Assembly (NCBI GenBank): GCA_009602725.1
Contig: WELB01000059.1
Coordinates: 461,739-491,730, forward strand
Length of the DNA: 29,992 nucleotides
Source of the DNA: Spirogloea muscicola
Taxonomy: Eukaryota > Streptophyta > Zygnematophyceae > Spirogloeales > Spirogloeaceae
Direction of reading: 5' to 3'
The notes below the pieces were generated by a model. The model did not search any database. It had not been told where the DNA came from and saw only the letters and a program-made list of their open reading frames with translations. Within the stretch, counting starts at the first letter, position 1, and each line of letters opens with the position of its first letter. Of the stretch, positions 8,590 through 17,825 are shown in pieces. A program made the position numbers and the translations under genes.

Positions 8590-9119
8590 GCCGTCTTTCC
8601 AGACGACCTCCCAAAAGGTTCCACCCCAGAAGGCGGTGGATCACGAGATTGAGCTGGAAGATGGAAGCCACCCAGCATACCGAGGCATCTATAAGATGTC
8701 ATTTGACGAACTCAAGGAGTTGAAGCGGCAACTCGAGGACCTCCTGGACAACCGTCTAACTCCCCAGGTGGAGCTACTGTCTATTTTTGAAAAAGAAGGA
8801 CGGGTCGCTGCGCATGTGTGTGACCTATCGCGCATTGAACAAACAGACAGTGGAAAACAGATACCCGCTGCCCCGGATAGACGAATTGCTGGACCGATTT
8901 CGCAGGGCCCGGCACTTCAGCAAAATTGACCTCCGGAGCGGCTACAATTAAGTGGAAAAGTGGAATTCCTGGGCCACGTCCGTCTAAAAGCGGAATAGAG
9001 GTTGAAACCTCTAAGGTTGAGGCCGTGGAACAGTGGGCCCAACCCACCAACGTCAAGGAGCTGCGATCGTTTATCACTTAGGCCAACTACTACCGAAAGT
9101 TCGTGAAGAACATGGCTAG
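8590..9119 (+). pseudogene. TE-2 reverse transcriptase, catalytic core deleted
   Basis: The N-terminal part is visible: VFPDDLPKG, DHEIELEDGSHPAYRGIYKM (8636 onward), LKELKRQLEDLLD, then [19 protein letters not shown] and the [13 protein letters not shown] motif ending near 8948. The sequence then jumps directly to KVEFLGHV (about 8956), which in other elements lies about 100 residues further on. The palm with the Y-x-D-D catalytic aspartates is therefore gone. The rest follows as TSKVEAVEQWAQPTNVKELRSF and NYYRKFVKNMA in shifted frames. The gene is cut at 9119 by a solo LTR and resumes at 9901. Confidence 0.85.
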
Positions 9120-9895
9120 TGTAACGTCCCTGTCCCTAATCACAGAGTTAGGGTCATAACGCCCTATTTGGGCTTCGGACATAGGGTGTTTTGGAGACAA
9201 CCCCCTTACAGAGTGGAACGCCAGCGCACACAGCGCACACGTACGCGCACAGAGCGCAGCAGAAGTCTTACCCTGAGGCACCTTTGGAAGGCGGCGACTC
9301 ACCGAGGGTCAGCAGCTGTCCCTGCAAGGGGCGCGGCCATGGTACTTACAGAGAGCCGGCGAGGCCCGCAGCGACGAGCTGCGGCGACGGGCTGGGCAGC
9401 AGGCGGCAGCAACAGAGCTGTGGCGGCGGCTGCCGCGGCAGGCAGCAGCAGCAGAGCTGTGGCGGCGGCGTGCGGCAGCAGGCAGCAGCAGGGCTGTGCC
9501 TCTACTGGCGTCACAGGTCCAAGTGAGCAGTCTGGCCTCTGCCTACAACTGATAAGCGTTCCATCTGCCACCCCTCCCTCAGGGTGTGACGAGGGTCGCC
9601 CCCAAGGTCCTCCCTCGGAGGGGCGGGCCTGACTAATGGGACACGAAGCGGCACCTAGGGCGGCACAAGGGAGACGCGAAGCGGCGCCTTGGGCGGCACA
9701 AAGGGGACGCGAAACGGCGCCTCCTGGCACGTGGGTGTACGTGCAGTACGAAGCCGGGGGCCTCGGACCGTACTTAGCTACTCATACAGTGGAGCAAAGC
9801 TACCTGTACCGTTAAAGACTTCCAAACGGTCAATACGACACGATCATGTAAGGTTACCAGCACCGTTAGCACTCTCAAACGGAGGGAACGTTACA
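9120..9895 (-). mobile_element. solo L2 LTR in TE-2 pol
   Basis: 776 bp beginning TGTAACGTCCCTG and ending GGGAACGTTACA (inverted termini), flanked by GCTAG at 9115-9119 and 9896-9900. The pol reading resumes across it: NYYRKFVKNMA ends at the left border and SPLTDLLQKG follows the right border. No internal domain remains. Inside are a CAG-rich block (9360-9500) and a 33-bp tandem array. By comparison with the LTR of TE-1, whose coding direction is known, it is minus-oriented. Confidence 0.93.
9641..9730 (+). repeat. 33-bp tandem repeat in the solo L2 LTR
   Basis: Units at 9641, 9674 and 9707 share AC(A/G)CGAAGCGGC(A/G)CCT, with GGGCGGCACAA completing the first two; the third is partial. The core is the reverse complement of the minisatellite core at 4918-5222. 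Confidence 0.85.
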
Positions 9896-9900
9896 GCTAG

Positions 9901-10438
9901 CAAATGCAAGCCCATTGACGGATCTTCTGCAGAAGGGGGTTGCTTTTGAGTGGGGCGTGGCTCAGGAGGAAGCCATTGTGAAATCCAAAATCTACTGACT
10001 CATTCGATTCTGGCACATCCGGACCCAGGCTTACCTTTGGAAGTCACCACAGACGCCTCAGATTATGGTATTGGGGCGGTACTGTTGCAAAACCAAGGGA
10101 GTGGGCACAACCAATCGCGTTTGAATCAGAAAGCTGAAGCCTGCTGAAGTCAATTACCCAGCCCATGAGAACGAAGGGCTGGCCAATGTACATGCTTTCA
10201 AAAGTTTGGAGACCTACAAGGTCAGAGGACGGAGATCCGACCATCAGTCGTTGAATTACCTACAAACGCAACCACAATTGACTCGAAGGCAAGCCAGATG
10301 GGTTTGATTCCTGCAAGAGTATGACTTTGATATCAATTAACTTACGTTAAAAGGCAAGGACAATATTGTGGCTGACGCCCTCTCCCGAAGGTCTCAAAGG
10401 GAACTTAACGTCATGAATGCGAGTGGGCCAGACCCAGC
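9901..10438 (+). pseudogene. TE-2 RNase H and connection domain, broken
   Basis: Resumes after the solo LTR with SPLTDLLQKG and [30 protein letters not shown] (about 10033-10090) is the RNase H core of Ty3/gypsy pol, including the first catalytic Asp in TDAS. Then come YPAHENEGLA (E of the RNase H site), a decayed DHQSLNYL (D-H-x-S-L), QLTRRQARW and GKDNIVADALSRR, the standard end of the domain. In-frame stops and at least two frameshifts are present. The gene is cut at 10443 by TE-1; the integrase continues after 17826. Confidence 0.85.
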
Positions 10439-10443
10439 TTTCC

Positions 10444-11020
10444 TGTAATGAACCAGCCGTGTGTTTAAGCCACATGGCTCTGATGGCATTACATGACCGA
10501 CTATTTGGGACAAGTGGACCCGCCAGGTGGCGGGCCGGCTTGGCGCGCAGGGGCCCGTTCGGCGGGCCGGCTTGCCGCGCAGGGGCCCGCCCGGAGGGGG
10601 GTCCCGCCATTCGAAATACCCTCCGATGATTCGCCGGTTCAAATCGGAAGATCTTGGGGCCGCCGCAAGGCGGGCCTTGGGGCGAACCTGCTCACACCCC
10701 TGGAGGGGGGGTGGCACGGGGAAGCACAAGGAGCCTTGGGGGCTGAGGCTCAACAGACAGTTGGAGCCAGTGAAGCCTAGAGCAGCCTTGCCGCTGCTCG
10801 CCGCCGCAGCCGCCGCCGCACTCCGCTGCGGGGCCTACTGCGCCGGCCTGCGCCCAGGAGGTGGAGTTGCCGCCGCACGGCGGCGCCACGGGGCCTATCT
10901 TCCGCTGCGCCTTTGCGCTAGTGCTTCTCTGTGTCGTGGATTGGCCCCTAAATACTCTGAGGCCGAACCCAATAAGGACTGCTCACCCTAACTGCATGTG
11001 TAGGGCGTGGATTCACGACA
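10444..11020 (+). repeat. TE-1 5' LTR (family L1), 577 bp
   Basis: TGTAATGAACC...TTCACGACA with the canonical TG/CA ends. Nearly identical to 17108-17820 except for the insert there. A CCTAAATACTC near 10945 could be a weak TATA-like element. Confidence 0.92.
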
Positions 11021-11022
11021 TT

Positions 11023-11034
11023 TGGTATCAGAGG
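11023..11034 (+). other. TE-1 primer-binding site (initiator tRNA-Met)
   Basis: TGGTATCAGAGG two bases after the LTR end matches TGGTATCAGAGC, the usual initiator tRNA-Met complement in plant-type LTR retrotransposons, at 11 of 12 bases. Confidence 0.9.
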
Positions 11035-11524
11035 CGGTCTTGCATCCATCTGCGCTTGTGACCTCTTGTGTTCACTGCTGATGATGCAAGGATCACCTTG
11101 ATGTTCTGGCCTGACGTTTTCTGTCAAAGTTGAAGTGCTTGCCAGACGTTGGTCGGAGCGGCGGCTCAGCGGACGCGCCGGGTGCAGAGGCATCTTTGCG
11201 CAGAGCCAGCGACGACCAGCGCCAATCGGACTACCCGATCCCCGAGGGACCCACTTGCTGTGTTCGCAACCTTAAAGGTGTGGCTTGAGCTTGCAGTCCT
11301 TCTGTGGTAAGGGTAGTCGTGTGACCAGTATTGATCGTGTGCATCGATCTTGGTCATATCTGCCGCTGTCTGCCTTTGCCTGCTGTTTGAGGTGTGAGGT
11401 TGCGCGCTGCCTTGCAAGCTTGCTCGCTGGTGCACCAGTCTTGCGATGTCTTGCATTGCGGTATGGGGTGTGTGATTTGCTGACTGTCATAACTGAACTG
11501 ATCACTCAGTGTCCTTCAGACAAC

Positions 11525-13059
11525 ATGACGTCACGCACTACCAGTGCGCCGCCGAGCCCTCCTCGGGAGGAAGAGCAGTCGGCTGCTGCGGCAGCGGCGG
11601 CTGCCCAGGCAATGGCTGCTACCGGGCAGACCCAGGCGCGGCAGGCCCAGGCGGGGCAGGCCCAGGCGGGGCAGGCCCAGGCGGGGCAGGCCCAGGACGG
11701 GCAGGCCCAAGGGGGCCAGGGCGAGCTGGGAGCCGAAGGCCTGGAGAGCTTGTCGGCTGGGGACCTGCAGAGGGTTTCACTCCTCACGGCGGACCTGGCG
11801 GCAGTCCAGGCGGCGATGGGCCCAGTCCCGGAGGGCTTCTACCGCCTGCTCGAGCGCATGTGCGAGGAGCACCGCACAACCATCGCCCAGCTCCGCGCAG
11901 GACAGCGCCATGCCCAGGAAATCGATGCTGCCATGCACTTGGTGCGCAAGAGCGCGGGCAACCCATTGCATGGGCGTGCAACGGCCCATCCACCCCGCCA
12001 GTTCGCTGGACAAGACGATCGCGGGGGGCTGCACATCATGGCTGTCTGAGATGTCCGAATGATTCGCCACCAAGGAGACGGACGCCACGGCATGGGTGTC
12101 GCTGGCGGCGACCTACCTCGCGTGGGAGCCTCGAGTGGTGGAACTCCATTAAGAAGGGCAGCAAGCCAGCCGAATACAACGACTGGGGCTTTTTCGCCGA
12201 ACAGCTGATGTCGGCATATGATGATCCTCATGCGGAGCTGCGAGCCCGCGATGAATTGGATGCCCTGCGCATGGGAAGCGAGCGAAGTGCTGACTTCGAG
12301 CCATATGTCCGTCGTTTTCGCCTTCTCATCTCCAAGCTGCGGACTGAGCCCATGCAGGCCATTGACCAGTGTCACCGGTTCAAAGCTGGCCTGCCCTTTG
12401 CAATGGGCGCGTGGGTGGCGACCGACCCCACTACCTCGAAGCCGTTCACAGATCTTTCGAAGATGATTGAACACGCCAGAAAGGTGGTCAGCACGCCCGA
12501 TCTGGGGCGTGGCAAGCTTCCCCTGCAGGAGGCAGACAGGTCGGCGGATGCGGACCGCAGCAAGAAGAGGTTCCACCCGAAGGAGGGTCTGAACGCTCGT
12601 CCCCACGGCAGCTTCCAGAAGCCACTCGTGGCAGGTGCAGGCGGTTTCCAGAAGCCGCGTGAGCCAGGAGGCGGTAACTGCTTTGGCTGCGGAGAGACGG
12701 GTCACCAGCTTCGCAACTGCCCGGCGGCAGCACCGTCATCGCGGCCACGCCCACAGCGGCCGATGGGCCGGGGCAACGGCAATTTCAAAGGCAAACGTGA
12801 GTGCCTGACCCTTGCCTCTGGGAGCCATATCATCCAGTCGAAGCTGTTTGATCTTGCTGGCATTGCTTGCCCGTCAACCAACGTACCGGTTGTACGCTCA
12901 ATTTCTGCTTTATTGCAAGGCCTTGCGGCCGGAGGGCCTCTATTGGCGTGGGTTGCCCACAATGACCTGCAATTGGCTGCTGATATATATCTAAGCTGGC
13001 CTGAGAGCCGTCAAGCTGAAGAAATGCTGTTTTCATTGTGCCGCAGAGGCGCGGCGTGA
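11525..13059 (+). pseudogene. TE-1 gag, frameshifted
   Basis: ATG at 11525 opens MTSRTTSAPPSPPREEEQ, an alanine run and a (QAQAG)-type repeat coded by five 15-bp units (11641-11715). This frame stops at 12049. The capsid-like part then continues in a second frame (SEMSE, with a TGA at 12060-12062 where other gags have Trp; then FATKETDATAWVSLAATYL) and, from about 12130, in a third frame: EWWNSIKKGSKPAEYNDW, FEPYVRRFRLLISKLR, HRFKAGLPFAMG. The zinc knuckle CFGCGETGHQLRNC lies at about 12679-12720. The third frame ends at 13057-13059. At least two indels and one nonsense change therefore disable it. Gag would form the cytoplasmic virus-like particle. Confidence 0.85.
11641..11715 (+). repeat. 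15-bp tandem repeat in gag
   Basis: Five units of GCAGGCCCAGGCGGG, the last two diverged, encode a Gln/Ala/Gly-rich linker near the gag N-terminus. Confidence 0.9.
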
Positions 13060-13222
13060 ATTGTCGAGTTCCGCTGGGGATGGACCTGCTGTGCTCACAC
13101 GAGGCAGGTCACAGGCTCCTTAGGCGTAGCGTCGATGCATATGAGCATAGGCCTTACCCGACTGCGCTTAGGGTCTACGTTGCTCGCACCCATTCCTGGG
13201 CAGCGTCCATGGTGGACATACT

Positions 13223-13780
13223 ATGCCGTTCGAAGGGCTAGTTGCTAAGGCCCCAGCTAGGCTCCTAGCCGACTCAGGGGCCTCAGTGTCCTTTGTGAGT
13301 AGGGATTTGGTGTGCTCCGCTGGCTTGCATTTGCAAGCAGACGGTCTCTTTGGCGTGACATTGGCTGATGGCCACCCCACCAATGTGCCGGGGTTATGCA
13401 AGGTTCCCACTCGCATACTGAACTACAAAGCCGAGGTGCCTTGTTACGCAATTGCGTTGTCTGTTGCGTTTGATGTCATATTGGGAGATGACTGGCTTCG
13501 TGCCACTTCGGCATGCCTTGACTATGAACGTCACACTTGCACTGTCCAACGTGGCGCATGGCGCTTTGTCCTTTGCAAGCAACTTCCCTGTTTACCGCCG
13601 CCGGCGGCAGAGGCTTCCGTTCTGCTGTCCGCCATGCAGATGAAGCGGTTGATTCACAAGAACACCGTGGAGATGGCGTTTCTTGTGATGGTGACATTAA
13701 ACGACGAGTCTAAGCCTGACTTGTGTGTGAATGCTGCGGATTCACATGGCGGGGTTCTTGATAAGCTGCTGGAAGAGTTT
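13223..13780 (+). pseudogene. TE-1 aspartic protease region
   Basis: Contains the active-site motif LLADSGASVSFVS (Asp about base 13271), LADGHPTNVPGLCKV, then the closing FDVILGDDWL element (about 13470-13500) and a CxxxRGAWRF-like strand, the order seen in Ty3/gypsy proteases. It runs in the same frame into DKLLEEFADVFPDSLPDGLP (13760-13815), the linker at the start of reverse transcriptase. This part has no stop, but upstream it is not in frame with gag (13060-13222 is an in-between stretch conserved in the remnant at 20893). The frame breaks near 13915. Confidence 0.85.
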
Positions 13781-15225
13781 GCGGATGTTTTTCCCGACTC
13801 CCTTCCGGACGGTCTCCCTCCTCACAGAGGTGTGGCTCACACGATTCCATTGGAGCCAGGCGCTCAACCGCCTTACCCTCCCATGTACCGGCTTAGCCCT
13901 CTCGAATCCGAGAAATGGAATCCCAGGTCGAAGACCTGCTGGCGAAGGGCTACATTGAGCCCTCTCAGTCGCCATACGGAGCACCCATTCTCTTTGTCAA
14001 GAAGGATGGCACTCTACGGATGTGCATCGATTATCTTTGAAAAAGCTTACAATCAAGAATCGCTATGCATTGCCTCGAATAGATGATCTGTTCGATTGGC
14101 TCGCAGGGGCTACGGTGTTTAGCTCCCTGGACCTGGCAAGTGGGTATCATCAAATTCCAATCACGCCTGCGGATGTTCCGAAGTCAGGCGTTCCGTACGC
14201 CGCTGGGACATTTTCAGTTCAAAGTGCTGAGCTTTGGTCTAACCAATGCACCGGCGACTTTCCAGGAGGTGATGTCGAGGGTCTTTGGCCCCTTGCTCTA
14301 TCATTTTGTGCTGGTATATCTGGACGATATCCTCGTGTTCAGTAAAACACCTGAGGATCAGGCGAAGCACCTGCGCCAAGTGCTGCAGCTGCTGCGTGAT
14401 AATCACTTGTACGCAAAGCGGTCCAAGTGCGCATTTAACCAGCCAGAATTGACATACCTCGGGCATGTCGTAGGCAAGGACGGAATACGGGTTGATCCCA
14501 AAAAGACTTCGGTCGTACGGGATTGGCCTGTGCCAAAGACGGTCCCTGCATTGCGTTCCTTTTTGGGCTTTGCAAACTACTTTCGAAAGTTCCTCCAAGG
14601 CTATGAGAACTTGGCACTTCCTCTTACGAAGTTGACTCGTAAGGACGTACCTTGGGAATGGTCGTCCGAATGCCAGAGTGCATTTGAGGGAATCCAGCAC
14701 GCGCTGACGTCTCCGCCTGTGCTGGCCTTTCCTCGGGAAGGCGTGCCATATGAGCTTGTCTGCGATGCCTCTTTGACCGGCATTGGTGCCGTGCTCTTGC
14801 AAGAGGGTCACCCGTTAGCGTTTGAGAGTCGCCTGCTCATACCTGCAGAGCGCAATTACACAACGGGCGAGCAAGAATTGCTGGCTGTGGTGCACGCCTT
14901 ACGTGTCTGGCGTTGCTACCTGGAAGGTGTGAAATTTACAGTTGTCACAGATCATTGCCCGTTGACATATTTCCACACGCAGCAGCATTTGACTCGGCGT
15001 CAAGCTCGATGGTCAGAGTGCATTGCACAATGCGATTTCCAGTGGGTTTACCGCCCTGGACGTCTTAATGATGCGGACCCTGTGAGTCGCAACATTAAAA
15101 GCGCTGAAGCGTTGGCCACATTGTATGCTTCTGGAGTGCGGGCTGCAGGATTGCGTCCCACTCGTCAAGCTTCTAAGCTACCCACGGAAGACCTCTCTGA
15201 GCTCTATGTCCGCATCCGTCAAGGG
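13781..15225 (+). pseudogene. TE-1 reverse transcriptase and RNase H
   Basis: Reverse transcriptase begins [20 protein letters not shown] (13838 on), then after a frame change [20 protein letters not shown] and [12 protein letters not shown], a TGA at about 14037, another frame with [20 protein letters not shown] and [13 protein letters not shown], and from about 14190 a long open frame: [11 protein letters not shown], the catalytic YLDD at 14317-14328, ELTYLGHVV, LRSFLGFANYFRKFL, LPLTKLTRKDVPWEW. RNase H follows: [51 protein letters not shown] and YRPGRLNDADPVSR. The catalytic aspartates are kept, so the damage lies only in a few frameshifts in the N-terminal half. The frame is cut at 15225 by an L4 LTR. 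Confidence 0.9.
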
Positions 15226-15497
15226 TGTAACGAATTTACATGGCTGGAATGTCAATGCAGCTGTAATGTATTGACAGATGCCTGGAGATTAGATACCTCA
15301 TCCGGCTGTTAAATAAACTGACTGTCAGTGCCGCAGGAAAGGCTTGACAGATGCCTGGAGACGGACAATTTCACCAGGCTGGGCAGCGTGGCTTTGATAT
15401 AGAGCTGAGAGCGGCGCAACCCGGAGTCGTGACACGCGAGACAGCATGGTGCTGGCGCTGGAACGGCGACGGGAGGTGGCAGCGCTGTAGACTGCCT

Positions 15498-15584
15498 TGA
15501 CGGCATTGTTAGCCGTTAGTATTGACGGGGATGATAGACGGCTGACGATAGCCTGGGGGTAGTGACCGTCAGCTGCGAGTGACG
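15498..15584 (+). promoter_or_regulatory. cluster of TGACG motifs in the L4 LTR
   Basis: TGACG at 15498, 15523, 15543 and 15580 and its complement CGTCA at 15567 lie within 90 bp. They sit about 120-210 bp upstream of the TATAAAGG box of the same LTR. TGACG is the core of the bZIP/TGA (as-1-type) binding site in plants; binding here is inferred. Confidence 0.4.
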
Positions 15585-15705
15585 GGTAGATTGTCGGTGG
15601 TAGCCGTTGTTAGCCGTCGACAGGTCGTGGACGGGTCATCAACGAGAGACTGGGTGCCGAACATCCCACCCGGGCCCGTATGGCCGGGCTCGCAGTCCGT
15701 CGGGC

Positions 15706-15713
15706 TATAAAGG
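15706..15713 (+). promoter_or_regulatory. L4 LTR TATA box
   Basis: GGGCTATAAAGGGGG gives a consensus TATAAA in the plus direction about 480 bp into the LTR. The other L4 copies have CTATATAG at the same place. This is the best evidence for the orientation of the family. Confidence 0.55.
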
Positions 15714-15885
15714 GGGCACCCGAGATGGGAGAGGGGGTGAGTTCTTCACCCAACCTCGGACCCCTGGACCCTTGCCCCTGCAGTAACCGTTGCTCAGTTT
15801 TACCGTTGCGGCCCCATCCCAATGCCTCCCGCTTTTCCTTGCGCCGCCGGCAGCCCGGGCTTGGCGATCCACAGCATTCGTTACA

Positions 15886-16481
15886 NNNNNNNNNNNNNNN
15901 NNNNNNNNNNNNNNNNNNNNNNNNNNNNNNNNNNNNNNNNNNNNNNNNNNNNNNNNNNNNNNNNNNNNNNNNNNNNNNNNNNNNNNNNNNNNNNNNNNNN
16001 NNNNNNNNNNNNNNNNNNNNNNNNNNNNNNNNNNNNNNNNNNNNNNNNNNNNNNNNNNNNNNNNNNNNNNNNNNNNNNNNNNNNNNNNNNNNNNNNNNNN
16101 NNNNNNNNNNNNNNNNNNNNNNNNNNNNNNNNNNNNNNNNNNNNNNNNNNNNNNNNNNNNNNNNNNNNNNNNNNNNNNNNNNNNNNNNNNNNNNNNNNNN
16201 NNNNNNNNNNNNNNNNNNNNNNNNNNNNNNNNNNNNNNNNNNNNNNNNNNNNNNNNNNNNNNNNNNNNNNNNNNNNNNNNNNNNNNNNNNNNNNNNNNNN
16301 NNNNNNNNNNNNNNNNNNNNNNNNNNNNNNNNNNNNNNNNNNNNNNNNNNNNNNNNNNNNNNNNNNNNNNNNNNNNNNNNNNNNNNNNNNNNNNNNNNNN
16401 NNNNNNNNNNNNNNNNNNNNNNNNNNNNNNNNNNNNNNNNNNNNNNNNNNNNNNNNNNNNNNNNNNNNNNNNNNNNNNNNN
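15886..16481. other. assembly gap (596 N)
   Basis: Unresolved bases. The flanks are the end of an L4 LTR and the integrase C-terminal region of TE-1, so the missing sequence must include the integrase zinc finger and catalytic core. Confidence 1.
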
Positions 16482-17050
16482 GGACTCTCTTGGAGGCTCA
16501 GAGACGAGCTCGGCATTTCTTGGAAATTGCTCAAAGTCGCCAGAAGGCTTATGCTGACAAACATCGGAAGGACGTCTCCTTCGATGTTGGTGCACAAGTG
16601 CTGCTTAGCACGAAGCACTTATCCTTGCGGGCTGTGGGTACGCGCAAGTTGCTGCCCAAGTGGGTTGGACCATTTGCAGTAGTACGCCTTGTGGGCAAGG
16701 TGTCCTACGAGCTGAAGACACCGGTGCATTGGAAGGTCCATGATGTCTTCCATGTGTCTCAGCTGAGGGCCTTCCTTTCGGATGGTCGTGTCCAACCGCC
16801 CCCACCTCCACTACTGGTCGAGGATGATTTTGAGTTCGAGGTTTAGGAAGAAGAGATCTTGTCTCACAGGGACAAGCCTCCAGGGCGCACGACCCGTGAG
16901 TATTTGGTGAAGTGGCTCGGGTATGGGCCTGAGCACAACACGTGGGAGCCTGCGGGCAATTTGGCAAATTGCCCAGATGCTCTCAGGGAATACCTGGCCA
17001 AGGTTGGTAATGCTCCGAGGCTTGGTAGAGTCAGCAGTCGCCGGGCGTAA
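16482..17050 (+). pseudogene. TE-1 integrase C-terminal domain and chromodomain
   Basis: After the gap the frame reads LLEAQRRARHFLEIAQSRQK, FDVGAQVLLSTKHL, KLLPKWVGPFAVVRLVGKV (the GPF/Y motif of the integrase C-terminus), then VFHVSQLRAF and a proline stretch. An in-frame TAG at 16844-16846 interrupts it. The same frame continues with a chromodomain, REYLVKWLGYGPEHNTWEPAGNL (about 16894-16962), with the aromatic cage residues Y, W and W. It ends at 17048. Chromodomains of this group are thought to steer integration into particular chromatin. The domain itself looks intact; only the stop separates it from integrase. Confidence 0.9.
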
Positions 17051-17094
17051 AGCCGGTCGGTTGTTCTCTCGAGGTTCCCGAGGACGTGAACACC

Positions 17095-17107
17095 AAGTGG
17101 GGAGGTA
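17095..17107 (+). other. TE-1 polypurine tract
   Basis: AAGTGGGGAGG followed by TA directly precedes the 3' LTR, as expected for the plus-strand primer. Confidence 0.8.
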
Positions 17108-17820
17108 TGTAATGAACCAGCCGTGTGTTCAAGCCACATGGCTCTGATGGCATTACATGACCGACTATTTGGGACAAGTGGACCCGCCAGGTGGCGGGCC
17201 GGCTTGGCGCGCAGGGGCCCGCTCGGCGGGCCGGCTTGCCGCGCAGGGGCCCGCCCGGAGGGGGGTCCCGCCATTCGAAATACCCCTCGATGATTCGCCG
17301 GTTCAAACCGGAAGATCTTGGGGCCGCCGCAAGGCGGGCCTTGGGGCGAACCTGCTCACACCCCTGGAGGGGGGGTGGCACGGGGAAGAGAGAAGTGGCA
17401 CTCCCAATGGGGGCAAGGGCTGCGAAAAGCCAGCCCAAAAAGAATTCACAAAGGTTCAGAGGGGCCTAAGAGCGGTGAGCAGCTACAAAGGGGCCTGAGG
17501 ATGCTATGGTAAAACAGGGGGAAGCACAAGGAGCCTTGGGGGCTGAGGCTCAACAGACAGTTGGAGCCAGTGAAGCCTAGAGCAGCCTTGCCGCTGCTCG
17601 CCGCCGCAGCCGCCGCCGCACTCCGCTGCGGGGCCTACTGCGCCGGCCTGCGCCCAGGAGGTGGAGTCGCCGCCGCACGGCGGCGCCACGGGGCCTATCT
17701 TTCGCTGCGCCTTTGCGCTAGTGCTTCTCTGTGTCGTGGGTTGGCCCCTAAATACTCTGAGGCCGAACCCAATAAGGACTGCTCACCCTAACTGCATGTG
17801 TAGGGCGTGGATTCACGACA
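17108..17820 (+). repeat. TE-1 3' LTR (L1) with a 136-bp insert
   Basis: Identical layout to 10444-11020, with eight single-base differences and one extra 136-bp block at 17389-17524. The eight differences are all transitions. Its right end is followed by the TTTCC duplication. Confidence 0.92.
17389..17524 (+). repeat. short dispersed repeat, copy 2, in the TE-1 3' LTR
   Basis: Absent from the 5' LTR. Flanked by GGGGAAG on both sides (17382-17388 and 17518-17524), consistent with a 7-bp target duplication. About 130 bp match 186-320, including the hairpin GGGCTG (17417-17422)/CAGCCC (17431-17436). The alternative is a deletion between two GGGGAAG repeats in the 5' LTR. Confidence 0.75.
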
Positions 17821-17825
17821 TTTCC

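Larger units (their letters stand above)
15226..15885 (+). mobile_element. L4 LTR inside TE-1 pol, right border at the gap
   Basis: 660 bp from TGTAACGAATTTACATGG to ATTCGTTACA, with 10-bp perfect inverted ends (TGTAACGAAT/ATTCGTTACA). It is the reverse complement of the solo LTR at 5343-6030. The five bases to its left are AAGGG (15221-15225); the expected right duplication falls in the gap, which starts at the very next base. Whether this is a solo LTR or the first LTR of a complete element hidden in the gap cannot be told. Confidence 0.9.
10444..17820 (+). mobile_element. TE-1: Ty3/gypsy (chromovirus) retrotransposon
   Basis: Full-length element with two LTRs (10444-11020 and 17108-17820), flanked by the duplication TTTCC (10439-10443 and 17821-17825). 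A primer-binding site for initiator-methionine tRNA follows the 5' LTR, and a polypurine tract precedes the 3' LTR. Inside are gag with one zinc knuckle, protease, reverse transcriptase, RNase H, the integrase C-terminal part and a chromodomain. The two LTRs differ at only eight sites (about 1.4%), all transitions, so it is a recent insertion. Even so, gag and pol have frameshifts and stops, and an L4 LTR plus the assembly gap interrupt the integrase. Confidence 0.93.

Noticed and set aside
10625-10665. B-box-like GGTTCAAATCGG in the TE-1 LTR
   Set aside because: No A-box at the right distance and no terminator run; a Pol III promoter is not supported.
15680-16846. long open frames across 15886-16481
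   Set aside because: They are open only because the assembly gap is read as unknown residues; no protein can be claimed there.
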